The position numbers were made by a program, and so were the translations under genes. Shown one piece after another: positions 1-7,558 of a stretch of 36,147 nt of DNA. The notes below the pieces were generated by a model. The model had not been told where the DNA came from and did no database searches. It worked only from the letters and a program-made list of their open reading frames with translations. Numbering within the stretch: position 1 is the stretch's first letter; each line of letters opens with the position of its first letter. The stretch is taken from the NCBI GenBank assembly GCA_037968835.1, contig JBBKWG010000143.1:1-36147 (forward strand). Reading direction: 5' to 3'. Origin of the DNA: JBBKWG01 sp037968835 (lineage in GTDB: Bacteria > Pseudomonadota > Alphaproteobacteria > Rhodobacterales > Rhodobacteraceae).

Positions 1-461
1 CCGCCGGAAAGCGAGCCAATGGGCGTCGTGGGAGGAATGTTCTTGGAAATGCCGACCCGTTTCAGCAGGTCACCTGCGACCTCGTTCATCCGTTCCTGAT
101 CCATACGGTCGAGGAAGCCAGGCCCCTGGCGTAATTCGCGGCCCAGAAACAGGTTCCGGGCGATGGAAAGCTGCTGCACGAGCGCGGAGTCCTGATAGAT
201 CGTCTCGATGCCAGCGTCGATTGCGTCATTGGTAGACCGCAAGGCAAGTGGCCTACCATTTATCAGTATTTCGCCGGAAGTATAAGGAACTGCACCAGAA
301 AGGACCTTGATAAGAGTGGATTTTCCCGCGCCGTTGTCGCCGAGAAGACCCACGATTTCACCGCGAGGGATAGTCAGATTGACGCTCTTGAGAGCATGGA
401 TACGGCCGTAGAACTTCTCGATATTGCGCATTTCGACGAGTGGTGTGGCGCTCTCAGACAT
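1..461 (-). CDS. Sugar-type ABC importer ATPase (5' part only)
   Basis: The N-terminal ~153 residues of an ABC ATPase are present; the gene runs off the window start. Walker A (GDNGAGKST) lies near residue 41, the Q-loop region follows (IYQD), and the last visible residues are LSGG, the ABC signature. The GDNGAGKST form and the 'IYQD' Q-loop are typical of RbsA/XylG/FrcA ATPases that energise carbohydrate uptake with RbsC-type permeases. The ATG at 461 lies 3 bp after the permease stop, so it is the last visible gene of the operon. In full-length relatives the protein can be a single (~260 aa) or double (~500 aa) domain; which one applies cannot be seen here. The substrate is inferred only from neighbours (possibly an O-methylated cyclitol or sugar). 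Confidence 0.93.
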   Translation of the reverse strand, partial: MSESATPLVEMRNIEKFYGRIHALKSVNLTIPRGEIVGLLGDNGAGKSTLIKVLSGAVPYTSGEILINGRPLALRSTNDAIDAGIETIYQDSALVQQLSIARNLFLGRELRQGPGFLDRMDQERMNEVAGDLLKRVGISKNIPPTTPIGSLSG

Positions 462-464
462 GGC

Positions 465-1490
465 TCAAACCCCTTCGTTGTGGCGTTTCTCGAGTGCGGC
501 GTGCAGCGCCATCATCCCGAGAATGATTGCACCGATGAAGATGTTGTACGCCAATCCCGGGACACCGATCAGAACGATACCGTTCCGCATCAATCGCAAG
601 ATCAATACGCCAAGGACAGTGCCAATGATCGTGCCGCGACCACCGGTCAGGACGGTGCCTCCGATGACGACCATCGCTATGACCTCGAGTTCATATCCCA
701 TGCCTGAGTTGGGGTTGGCCGCCGAGACCCGTATCGATGAAATGATACCGGCAAGCCCTGCCATGGCCGAAGTCAGCATGAATAGGATCAGCTTCACCTT
801 GCGGATCGGGACGCCGCGGTTGCGGGCGGCGCCGGGGTTGCCGCCGGTCGCCTGTATCCAGTTACCGAAGCGTGATTTGGTGAGCAGATAGTGAAAGGCA
901 AGCGCGATCAGAATGAACCAGATCAGGCTCATATAGATGCGAAGTCCACCAATGTAGAAGTCGCCCACCAGCACTTCCGCCAGCCATTGCTCGCCGGCCT
1001 TCCAGGTACGCTGCGGAAACCCGGAGGTGAGCCAGAGCGCGGAGCCCCGCACCATCAGCAGCATGCCCAACGTCACGAGAAAAGAAGGAATGCCGAGACG
1101 GGTTACGAAAAGACCGCTGAAAGCGCCGATGGAGACGGCCACGAGAAGCGCCAGAATGAAGGCCGGGAAAAGCGGCATCGTCTCGGAATTGAAAAGCGTC
1201 CACATCACGACAGGCGTGAACCCGAAGACGGAACCGACGGAGAGATCGAACTCGCCGCTCGTCATCAGAAGTGTCATTGCCAAAGCGATCAGGCCAAGTT
1301 CTACCGTGAAAGTAAGCGCGTTGGAGATATTCGTCAGCGACAGGAACGCCGGGTTGATCGAAGTGAAGACGATCAGCATGACCGCGAGCAGGACAAGCGG
1401 TCCGAACTCGGGCATTGCGATCAGCAGTCGGACGATGCCTGGGCTGCGTGGAGCCGCAGCGGAAACAACCTCAGAATCGGTTTCCGACAT
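465..1490 (-). CDS. Sugar-type ABC importer permease (RbsC family)
   Basis: This 341-aa polytopic inner-membrane protein has about 8-10 hydrophobic segments. It contains the BPD_transp_2 family hallmark near the C-terminal half, with the cytoplasmic loop GNPGAARNRGVPIRKVK contacting the ATPase and a VIGGTVLTGGRGT segment. Length and pattern match RbsC/FrcB permeases that import monosaccharides or cyclitols. It lies between the binding-protein gene (73 bp upstream, with a strong hairpin between) and the ATPase gene (3 bp downstream), giving the usual binding protein-permease-ATPase order. Function as a carbohydrate/cyclitol permease is secure; the exact substrate is unknown. Confidence 0.93.
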   Translation of the reverse strand: MSETDSEVVSAAAPRSPGIVRLLIAMPEFGPLVLLAVMLIVFTSINPAFLSLTNISNALTFTVELGLIALAMTLLMTSGEFDLSVGSVFGFTPVVMWTLFNSETMPLFPAFILALLVAVSIGAFSGLFVTRLGIPSFLVTLGMLLMVRGSALWLTSGFPQRTWKAGEQWLAEVLVGDFYIGGLRIYMSLIWFILIALAFHYLLTKSRFGNWIQATGGNPGAARNRGVPIRKVKLILFMLTSAMAGLAGIISSIRVSAANPNSGMGYELEVIAMVVIGGTVLTGGRGTIIGTVLGVLILRLMRNGIVLIGVPGLAYNIFIGAIILGMMALHAALEKRHNEGV

Positions 1491-1525
1491 ATATGCTTGT
1501 TCCTATCATTGAATTTGGATTGGTG

Positions 1526-1548
1526 CCCGCGGCGTTTACCGCCGCGGG
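1526..1548 (-). promoter_or_regulatory. Intercistronic hairpin between binding protein and permease genes
   Basis: A perfect 9-bp inverted repeat (CCCGCGGCG / CGCCGCGGG) with a 5-nt loop sits in the gap between the binding-protein stop and the permease start. There is no U-tract after it. Hairpins at this position in ABC operons commonly protect the upstream mRNA and raise binding-protein levels over permease levels; that role is inferred here. Confidence 0.6.
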
Positions 1549-1563
1549 ATGACAATACATGCC

Positions 1564-2499
1564 TCAGTTTCCGCCCATGATGCCGTGATACAGCGGCGCC
1601 GTGTCAGCCTCGTAAAGTGCGCCAGTGATGATGTTGAAGCCCACGGGAATGCTACTTGTCTCCATAAGAAGCGTTGACAGACACATATAGGAAGTGGCCT
1701 GAGGATCCTGCCACATGGCGGCCGAAACGTAACCGTCCATCACGCCCTGGGTGGTATCCAGGGAGTTTCCCCACCCGACAACAGGAATGTCGCCCGGTGC
1801 CAAACCGGCCTGGTTCCAGACCCGAACAACCGATCCGGTCACCATGTCGCCAAGTCCAATCATCGCGCTGATCCGCTCTCGGTTGGCAGTGATGTAGTCT
1901 GTCATCCGCTGGATCACCTCGGCCTGGTCGAGTGTGGCGTCGGTGACTTCCCAGGTTATTCCGAGCGGTTCGAAGACTTCGGCAATCCCCTTCTCTTCCT
2001 CGACGCCGTATGAAGCACCTGGTACCTCGACCGGCATCCAGACAAAATCGCCTTCCTTCACGTGCCCATTGTCGACAAGATATTGCGCCCAGGATCGACC
2101 AACGTACAGAAGATCGCCACCGACGTAGGCGTTCCAGTCAGGAGCAGCGTCGGGGGTGTTGAAGTTGACGATCGGGATGCCCGCCTCGCGTGCTTCAGCC
2201 ACGACATCGACCATCGAACCGGGATCGGGACTCGTCGAGCAGACACCGTCCGCACCCGAAGCGATGGCGGCGCGGACCGCCTCCTGCTGGCTCGGCACGT
2301 CACCGGAGTGGAACGAAGTGTTGACCTGATGACCAGTATCCTCGGCCCAGTCCTCGGCGCCCTGCAAGAAATACGTCCAGACCGGGTCAGCCGGACCGCC
2401 GTGTGAAATCCAGAAGAATGTCTTCTGTTCCTGCGCGAGACTCGCGGCAGGTGTCAGGACCAGCGCAGCAGCGGCCCCCACCAATGTACGTCTAAGCAT
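1564..2499 (-). CDS. Periplasmic sugar/cyclitol-binding protein (MocB-like)
   Basis: This 311-aa exported protein belongs to the Peripla_BP_4 (ribose/galactose-binding) family. A Sec signal peptide is visible (MLRRTLVGAAAALVL..., cleavage near ASLAQ). Family landmarks are the N-terminal strand FFWISHGGPADPVW, a GADGVCSTSPDP segment, IPIVNFNTPD, and the hinge-side VVGWGNS near residue 240. The start is supported by a strong ribosome-binding site, GGGAGG, a few bases upstream. It follows the PanB-like gene by 58 bp and precedes the permease. Because its operon holds MocD/MocE-like genes, the closest functional analogue is MocB, the rhizopine-binding protein; this is inference, and other methylated sugars or cyclitols are possible. 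Confidence 0.9.
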   Translation of the reverse strand: MLRRTLVGAAAALVLTPAASLAQEQKTFFWISHGGPADPVWTYFLQGAEDWAEDTGHQVNTSFHSGDVPSQQEAVRAAIASGADGVCSTSPDPGSMVDVVAEAREAGIPIVNFNTPDAAPDWNAYVGGDLLYVGRSWAQYLVDNGHVKEGDFVWMPVEVPGASYGVEEEKGIAEVFEPLGITWEVTDATLDQAEVIQRMTDYITANRERISAMIGLGDMVTGSVVRVWNQAGLAPGDIPVVGWGNSLDTTQGVMDGYVSAAMWQDPQATSYMCLSTLLMETSSIPVGFNIITGALYEADTAPLYHGIMGGN

Positions 2500-2557
2500 A
2501 GTATTCCTCCCTGTTTTCGGCCGGCTATTTACGCCGGACTTTGGTCGTCATTCCGCG

Positions 2558-3361
2558 TCAGCGCGACGCGATAGCCTCGCGAAATGCCGCGAGTTCACTG
2601 TCCGGCATCCGGACAAGATGTTTTTTCTCCGGGTATGCGCCGCTCTCGACGTCATTTACGAACTCGCGGAAAGCAGCAACGCGTTCGGCCTGCATTCGTG
2701 CGAACTCGGCATTGAAATCCCGGTAGACTTTCGAATGCCGCGGAATGTGCCCATCAGTATACCCGAGAATGTCGTTGGCGAAGAGATATTGCGCGTCGCA
2801 TCCTGACCCAGCCCCCATCGACCATAGCAGAATGTCGACTCGTTTGGATATCTCGCTGGCCACTTCCTCCGGTACAACCTCGATTTCGACTGCGAAGGCG
2901 CCTGCGTTCTCATAGGCTTTTACTTCGTCAAAAAGCCGCAGCGCATCATTTGCCGACTTCCCGACCGCGCGAAATCCCCCCGTCCAGGTGGCGCGAGCTG
3001 GGACCAGACCAACATGGCCGACGATGGGAATATGTTCGCGGGCAAGGTACTCGACAGTCTTCAGCGAGCCCGAACAGTAGAGCGCGTCGGCCCCTTTTTC
3101 GATCGCGTGACCGCACCAGCGGAGATAGTCGTCAGGTGTTCCGGCTTCGAGGTGGGTCTGTCCTGTCATGGAGAAGACCGAAGGCGCGGCTTCGCGGTAA
3201 CGGGGATCGGACAGCAGTTCGGGAGGAACGGAAGCAATGTCGATCCCTGCCGCCTCGGCAGCGCGAGCTTCGTCGAGCGAGAAGAATCGCAGCATCGTGA
3301 GCTGCCGCTGCCCCTTTTGCATGCGCAGGTCGAGAACGGTGGGCAGCACGCGAGCGGTCAT
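2558..3361 (-). CDS. Divergent PanB-like (ketopantoate hydroxymethyltransferase family) protein
   Basis: The chosen ATG at 3361 gives 267 aa and overlaps the Rieske stop codon as ATGA, implying translational coupling; an earlier ATG at 3406 lies inside the Rieske gene. The C-terminal half is clearly PanB/PEP-mutase-superfamily TIM barrel: GHVGLVPARATWTGGFRAVG, the helix KAYENAGAFAVEIEVVPEEV, and SMGAGSGCDAQ. The N-terminal half lacks the canonical PanB motifs that bind Mg and substrate (DSLGM and the later DMPF); SVPPELLSDPRY and SVFSMTGQTHL occupy those places. PanB transfers a one-carbon unit from methylene-tetrahydrofolate to ketoisovalerate. With those residues gone, pantothenate synthesis is unlikely, and a role on the catabolic substrate or its released C1 unit is inferred from the operon. 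Confidence 0.75.
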   Translation of the reverse strand: MTARVLPTVLDLRMQKGQRQLTMLRFFSLDEARAAEAAGIDIASVPPELLSDPRYREAAPSVFSMTGQTHLEAGTPDDYLRWCGHAIEKGADALYCSGSLKTVEYLAREHIPIVGHVGLVPARATWTGGFRAVGKSANDALRLFDEVKAYENAGAFAVEIEVVPEEVASEISKRVDILLWSMGAGSGCDAQYLFANDILGYTDGHIPRHSKVYRDFNAEFARMQAERVAAFREFVNDVESGAYPEKKHLVRMPDSELAAFREAIASR

Positions 3362-3669
3362 TCGAAGGACATCAGGACGAGACCGTCTGCGAACTTTGCG
3401 GGACATGTCACGAGATCTTCGCAGACCGGCGCGTGGAGCGTTCTGCCGGAACGGAAGACAAATGGGCCAATATGCTTGGGATACTCAATCTGGTCATCCA
3501 TAACTAGCCGGTCGGCCACGTGCACCTTTCCGTGCGTGCACAGCTCGTCTGTGAAGCAGAAATCGCAGTCCGTGCCAAAATAGATCGCGAAGGTGCTGTC
3601 GCCGTTATCCCATCGGATCAAGTCCTCCCTTTCGATCTCATCGGCAGAGCAGACGTCTATACAAGGCAT
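3358..3669 (-). CDS. Rieske-type ferredoxin (MocE-like) with an altered cluster motif
   Basis: This 103-aa soluble protein aligns by eye to small Rieske [2Fe-2S] ferredoxins such as MocE that feed electrons to oxygenases. The first half-motif is intact (C44-T-H46-G). The second should read C-P-x-H but reads Y63-P-K-H66-I-G-P-F, so one Fe ligand is replaced by Tyr (codon TAT; one base from TGT). Flanking family features remain: DDQIE before, RSGRTLHAPVCEDL after. It starts 12 bp after the oxygenase stop and overlaps the PanB-like gene by 4 bp, so it is in the operon. Unless another Cys (C35 or C38) substitutes or the base is a sequencing error, the cluster would be abnormal or absent. Confidence 0.85.
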   Translation of the reverse strand: MPCIDVCSADEIEREDLIRWDNGDSTFAIYFGTDCDFCFTDELCTHGKVHVADRLVMDDQIEYPKHIGPFVFRSGRTLHAPVCEDLVTCPAKFADGLVLMSFE

Positions 3670-3681
3670 GGCGCCCTTTCG

Positions 3682-4875
3682 TCAGGAATGAGCGCGTTCC
3701 GGCACGGACACGTGCAGGTCCTCGCGGTAGGGTTTGGCCGTTTCTGGCAGTTTCTTTTTCAGAAAGTAACTGGGGTCGCGACGCTGGCGCATGACTGCAC
3801 CGATCATCTCCCGGTAGGCATCGAAAACCGAAGTATTGGGAGGCGGCAGGTCATGTTTGATGAGCTTGTGAAGCTCCGGAAGCGAGTAGTACGGAACCAT
3901 GGGAAACATGTGGTGTTCTACATGATAGTTCATGTTCCAGTAGATCCAGCGGCTGACCGGGTTCATGTAAAGCGTGCGGGAGTTCAGACGGTAGTCCAGC
4001 ACGTCCTCGGCCAAACCGCCGTGCTGAAGAAGCCCGGTCATGATCATGTGCCAGCAGCCATAGGCGCGCGGCCCGCCAATCAGAAGCAGGGGGATCGTCG
4101 ATTTCCAGCCCATGCCAGAGACCAGCATCGTCAGTGCAGCCAGCGCGGCAACGGCGTAAATAAACATGTGCACCCGCGCCCAGAACACCGCCGTTGGCCA
4201 CTCGCTCTCGGGTATGTAGTCCTTTTCGTCCGGCGAGAGGTTCCCTGACGCGTTCCGAGCCAGTACGTTTAGAGAGAGCCAGACTTCCCAGACGCCGACA
4301 TAGGCTAGCGCCTTCAAGCACAATTTGATCGGGTGCATCCAGGCAATCTCGGGATCGCGGCCGACAATGATAGTGTCGGTGTGATGGCGCACATGACTCC
4401 AGCGCCAGTTGACCGGATTGCGCATAACCTGAAACGAGGCGATGTGATAGACGACGTCGTTCAGCCAGCGGCTGCGGAAGGCGGTGCCGTGCCCGCATTC
4501 GTGCCATCGAGAATCGCAGGCGGATCCATAGATTACTCCGTAGGCCAACCAGAATGGCACGGCCAGCCACGAACCCCAGAAGTATATGCCGCCAGCCGCG
4601 AAAACCACGTGCAGCAGTACCCAGAGGAGTGAGTCGCGAACGGCGGGCGCGTCGCGCCGTTTCATCAGGTTTTTCATGTCCTTGCGAGAGACGTCGGTGT
4701 GATACCAGTCGGCTGCCGCCAGCCCGGTCTCGACAGCGCGGCGTGAAGTGGCCCCCGTGAGGGAGTAATCTTGCGCCTGGATGTCCGTCTCAGCGTTGAT
4801 CGCTTGCCCTCCTCTGCATTGGCGTGTTGCGCCATAGCTGGGCCGGACAATCCGGTGTTCCGCGCTTGACCTCAA
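3682..4875 (-). CDS. Membrane di-iron desaturase/hydroxylase-like oxygenase (MocD-like)
   Basis: The open frame encodes up to 397 aa. Three histidine clusters of the membrane fatty-acid desaturase superfamily are visible: HECGH, HVRHH and the C-terminal HVEHH followed by MFPMVPYYSLPELH. Hydrophobic segments surround them, indicating an integral inner-membrane enzyme with a di-iron site on the cytoplasmic face. The neighbouring Rieske gene matches the MocD-MocE pair of rhizopine catabolism, proposed to hydroxylate and so demethylate an O-methyl group. The start is unclear: the ATG at 4875 lacks a good ribosome-binding site and leaves 26 bp to the divergent regulator. AGAGGAGGG at 4807-4815 stands 6 nt before an in-frame ATC (4798-4800), just ahead of the family-like segment DYSLTG. 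The next ATG (4677) would delete that segment. A fatty-acid desaturase role cannot be excluded. Confidence 0.87.
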   Translation of the reverse strand: MRSSAEHRIVRPSYGATRQCRGGQAINAETDIQAQDYSLTGATSRRAVETGLAAADWYHTDVSRKDMKNLMKRRDAPAVRDSLLWVLLHVVFAAGGIYFWGSWLAVPFWLAYGVIYGSACDSRWHECGHGTAFRSRWLNDVVYHIASFQVMRNPVNWRWSHVRHHTDTIIVGRDPEIAWMHPIKLCLKALAYVGVWEVWLSLNVLARNASGNLSPDEKDYIPESEWPTAVFWARVHMFIYAVAALAALTMLVSGMGWKSTIPLLLIGGPRAYGCWHMIMTGLLQHGGLAEDVLDYRLNSRTLYMNPVSRWIYWNMNYHVEHHMFPMVPYYSLPELHKLIKHDLPPPNTSVFDAYREMIGAVMRQRRDPSYFLKKKLPETAKPYREDLHVSVPERAHS

Positions 4876-4881
4876 TTGAAA

Positions 4882-4901
4882 ATCACATCAGATCACATCA
4901 G
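4882..4901 (+). repeat. Tandem 10-bp direct repeat just before the LacI start
   Basis: Two perfect copies of ATCACATCAG lie head to tail and end immediately before the regulator's ATG at 4902. They occupy the place where a ribosome-binding site is expected, and none is visible. They may be a small local duplication or an operator half-site pair; nothing decides between these. Confidence 0.5.
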
Positions 4902-5924
4902 ATGGGACGGACGACGATCACGGGAATTGCCCAAAAGGCGGGAGTGTCAACGGCGACCGTTGACAGGGCACTGAACGGCCGCGCCGGCGTCAGTCCGGCC
5001 AATCGCCAGAGAGTACTGACGGCGGCGCGCGACCTCGGCTATCTCCCCTCGGAGGGCATGGTTATCCTGCCCTCTCGTCCCGCCAATCTCGAATTTCTTA
5101 TCCCCTTCGGCCACAACGCATTCATGCACGACGTGACCGATGCCTTGATCAGCTTTTCCGCGTCTCTGCCGCTGGTCGAAAGCTGTCGGATCGTGCCGAT
5201 GAATGGGGTCGGGCCGGAAGCCGTTCTGCCGGCGCTCGAGCAATTGTCCCTCAGGACCGAAGGCGTTGGCGTAATCGCCACGGACCATCCACGCAATCTG
5301 GCAGCGTTGACGGCACTTTGCGATTCCGGAGTACGCTTGGTAACGCTGGCTTCGGACATACCCGGCACGCCGCGCTCGGCCTATGTTGGTGTCGACAACA
5401 AGGTCGCCGGACGAACAGCTGCGCGGATCATGGGACTGACATGCTCTCACAGTGGCGGTAATGTCGCGATTTTTCTCGGTAGCCACGACTTTCACGGCCA
5501 TCGCGAACGCGAGGCGGGTTTTCGCGAAGTCATGTGCCAGCTCTATCCCAGCCTCAACCTTCTTCCCGCGATAGAGACCAGCGAAGACAGCCTGCGCTCG
5601 CGTAGGACGATGGAATTCTTGCTTGAGCGGCATGACCGGCTGAGCGGAATCTATTGCATCGGCGCAGGCCGCAAGGGGATCGTCGAGGCAATGAATGGGG
5701 CCAGATCAGGGGCGCGTCCGTTCGCCGTCATGCATGATTTAACCGAAACCTCCGCCGGCTGGCTGAGCGACGACCTGATCGACGTGGTGGTCGATCAGAA
5801 TGCACGGATGGTAGCTGAACAGGCAATCATCCGACTACTAGGCTCGATCGCCGCAGGGACGCCATTGCTTCCGGCCTTACATATTGAGCCACGGATTATC
5901 TTTCGCGAAAATGTGCCCATCTGA
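4902..5924 (+). CDS. LacI-family transcriptional regulator
   Basis: This 340-aa regulator has an N-terminal LacI helix-turn-helix (ITGIAQKAGVSTATVDRALN, then GRAGVSPANRQRVLTAARDLGY). A periplasmic-binding-protein-like sensor domain follows (segments GVGVIATDHP, LASDIPGTPRSAYVGVDN, GRTAARIMG). The start at 4902 puts the HTH at the usual extreme N-terminus; an upstream ATG at 4824 would overlap the divergent operon's leader. It is transcribed away from the oxygenase-importer operon, the typical layout of a local repressor released by the imported sugar-like ligand. The ligand is unknown. Confidence 0.9.
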   Translation: MGRTTITGIAQKAGVSTATVDRALNGRAGVSPANRQRVLTAARDLGYLPSEGMVILPSRPANLEFLIPFGHNAFMHDVTDALISFSASLPLVESCRIVPMNGVGPEAVLPALEQLSLRTEGVGVIATDHPRNLAALTALCDSGVRLVTLASDIPGTPRSAYVGVDNKVAGRTAARIMGLTCSHSGGNVAIFLGSHDFHGHREREAGFREVMCQLYPSLNLLPAIETSEDSLRSRRTMEFLLERHDRLSGIYCIGAGRKGIVEAMNGARSGARPFAVMHDLTETSAGWLSDDLIDVVVDQNARMVAEQAIIRLLGSIAAGTPLLPALHIEPRIIFRENVPI

Positions 5925-6183
5925 GGTGACCGTTTGACGAAGAGTTCCACAGCAGCGAGGGCTATGTCAGATGAATGTTAGAACTAGGGCCTACTGATTT
6001 TGGGCTAGACATATTGTGACCCGTCGCGACCTTTGAGACAGACCAGGTGATTTTGCTAAGCGAGGGTTCTTGGCTCATCGTAATCCTGAAGGGATACGAG
6101 ATGAGATCGAAGACCGGGCCGATTGGATCGGCTGCACGTAAAAGTGCTCAAGCGTAGGCGCTTTCAAACCAACGAACTAGTCT
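5925..6183. other. Intergenic spacer without a recognised gene
   Basis: No credible coding sequence was seen between the LacI stop and the IS6-type remnant. The stretch has several in-frame stops on both strands and may be scarred mobile DNA, but no terminal repeat or transposase motif was recognisable. Confidence 0.4.
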
Positions 6184-6916
6184 CTACAAGGACAATGTAG
6201 CTGCCCCTTCAGCCGCGCCGAGACCGCGCCACTCGTTAAGAGCAGCAGCGCGGTTGGGCTTGAAATTGTCGCGTGAATTGAGGTGGCGTTCCGAGTTGAA
6301 ATGATTATGAACTGATGAATGGACGGCGGCAAATTTCTGCAAACACCGAATTTGCCTCAAGCGCAGCATCGCCCGTTCCCGTCGTCGAAATGGCAGGTGC
6401 GAATTTTCAGCGCGATTAATTAACCAGCGCCCTGTTTCTTGCTTTGACGCATTGCCGATGACCTTCAATGCAGCTCCATAGGATCGAAGTCTGACCGTCG
6501 CGATTACTTCCGGCTTGCCGTAACGTTTCATTGATTTCCTCAGGAATTTCAGTGCGGCCCTGCGATCTCGTGTCTTCGTGACGAAGCTTTCCAAAACCTC
6601 TCCCTCATGATCCTCAGCGCGCCGGAGGTAGTGAATCTCGCCATTGATCTTTACGAAAAATTTCGTCCAGGTGCCACTGCCGGTCCGAATAGGACCGCAT
6701 CCGGCTGGCCCGCTTCCGGCGGATCTCAAATGCAAATAACGGGTCAAATCTGTTCCACCAGAAGCGAACGGTTTCATGGCTGATTTCGATACCGCGCTCG
6801 TGCAGGAAATCTTCGACATTGCGAAGCGAAAGTCGGAATCGGCCATAGAGCATCACCGCCAGGCGAATGATCTCGGGGCTGGTTTTGAAGTAGCGGAATG
6901 GGCTGCGTTTAGTCAT
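6184..6916 (-). pseudogene. IS6-family transposase, frameshifted and catalytically dead
   Basis: The family N-terminus (SPFRYFKTSPEIIRLAVMLY, then LSLRNVEDFLHERGIEISHETVRFWWNRF) reads from the ATG at 6916 in one frame to WHLDEIF. The rest (VKINGEIHYLRRAEDHEGEVL... to NEWRGLGAA) continues in another frame. The shift maps to the A-run at 6656-6660, consistent with one extra base. The second catalytic Asp is also lost: the usual T-D-R-L-R-S-Y is T-V-R-L-R-S-Y. The first Asp (WHLDE) and the Glu of the RAENSHLPFRRRE block remain. The normal stop after ...GLGAA is missing, giving an 11-residue extension. It lies just downstream of tmpB and cannot move itself. Confidence 0.88.
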
Positions 6917-6956
6917 CCCGAGAGGCTAAGTTACCGACCGGCTCGCCTTAACCTAG

Positions 6957-6973
6957 TTTTCTCTGACAGTGCC
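6957..6973 (-). repeat. IS6-type terminal inverted repeat (transposase-start side)
   Basis: The minus strand reads GGCACTGTCAGAGAAAA, the GGCACTGT-type end typical of IS6 elements. It lies about 40 bp upstream of the transposase start and 3 bp from the tmpB stop codon. No matching repeat was found on the other side, so the distal end appears deleted or degraded. The fragment near 31.5 kb ends in a related sequence. Confidence 0.7.
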
Positions 6974-6976
6974 CGG

Positions 6977-7558
6977 TCATGACTTCGCCCCACAATGGGC
7001 GTCAACGATACGCTGCACCATCGGCGCGAAATGCCTGAATGGCGGCGTCTCCATGTCGGGGTGTTTGCCCGCCTCATCAAGGTAGCGGACCTGAATGATC
7101 CGTTCGAGATTCTCATTTTTCTGAAACTCCGCAACTTCTTCTGCGGTCATCGGACCGCCCTGCAGGCCGAGGGTGTGAACCGAAGCAGCGGACAGACGTT
7201 TGAAATATTTAGGTTTGGTAGCACAAAGATAGCGTTTGGCGGCAACATGGTAACGGACGCAATCGGTCACGAGGGTGGGAAAGAAGGCCGCCAACACCTC
7301 AGCGCCCGCCTCTTCGTGGTGACGATCATGAGTGTCATCGGGGGAGTAAGTGCCAAATTCCGAAGTGAAATGACCGATATCGTGCAAAAGCGCCGCGACA
7401 ATGACGACTTCTGGCATACCGTTTTTCTCTGCGATCGTGGCCCCCTGAAGCATATGCTGTGCCATCGTGACGGGTTCACCCAGGTATTCTTCGCCACCGC
7501 GACGTTCGAAGATATCTTCGAGGAAGGCCACGATATTGCCGGAGTCGAGATCGGTCAT
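6977..7558 (-). CDS. tmpB: HD-domain phosphonate oxygenase, TmpB/PhnZ family
   Basis: This 193-aa protein matches the mixed-valent di-iron HD oxygenases PhnZ and TmpB, which cleave the C-P bond of 1-hydroxy-2-(trimethylammonio/amino)ethylphosphonate to glycine betaine or glycine plus phosphate. Visible residues: E24-Y25 near the N-terminus, H35, the H59-D60 pair in ALLHDIGH, H80/H81 in DRHHEEAG, H104 in RYHVAAKRYL, and a late D in RYLDEAGK. The gene overlaps the dioxygenase gene upstream by ATGA, so the pair is co-translated. Because the partner is a gamma-butyrobetaine-hydroxylase-like protein (TmpA type) rather than a short phytanoyl-type PhnY, the TmpB assignment (trimethylated substrate) is preferred over PhnZ. 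An IS6 end sits 3 bp past the stop. Confidence 0.85.
   Translation of the reverse strand: MTDLDSGNIVAFLEDIFERRGGEEYLGEPVTMAQHMLQGATIAEKNGMPEVVIVAALLHDIGHFTSEFGTYSPDDTHDRHHEEAGAEVLAAFFPTLVTDCVRYHVAAKRYLCATKPKYFKRLSAASVHTLGLQGGPMTAEEVAEFQKNENLERIIQVRYLDEAGKHPDMETPPFRHFAPMVQRIVDAHCGAKS

Noticed and set aside
890..1580. Plus-strand frames opposite the permease gene
   Set aside because: The composition is very polar and repetitive, with no domain; the minus strand encodes a clear membrane permease.
3520..4248. Long plus-strand open frame opposite the oxygenase gene
   Set aside because: It is the antisense of a gene with three histidine clusters and has no recognisable domain or ribosome-binding site.
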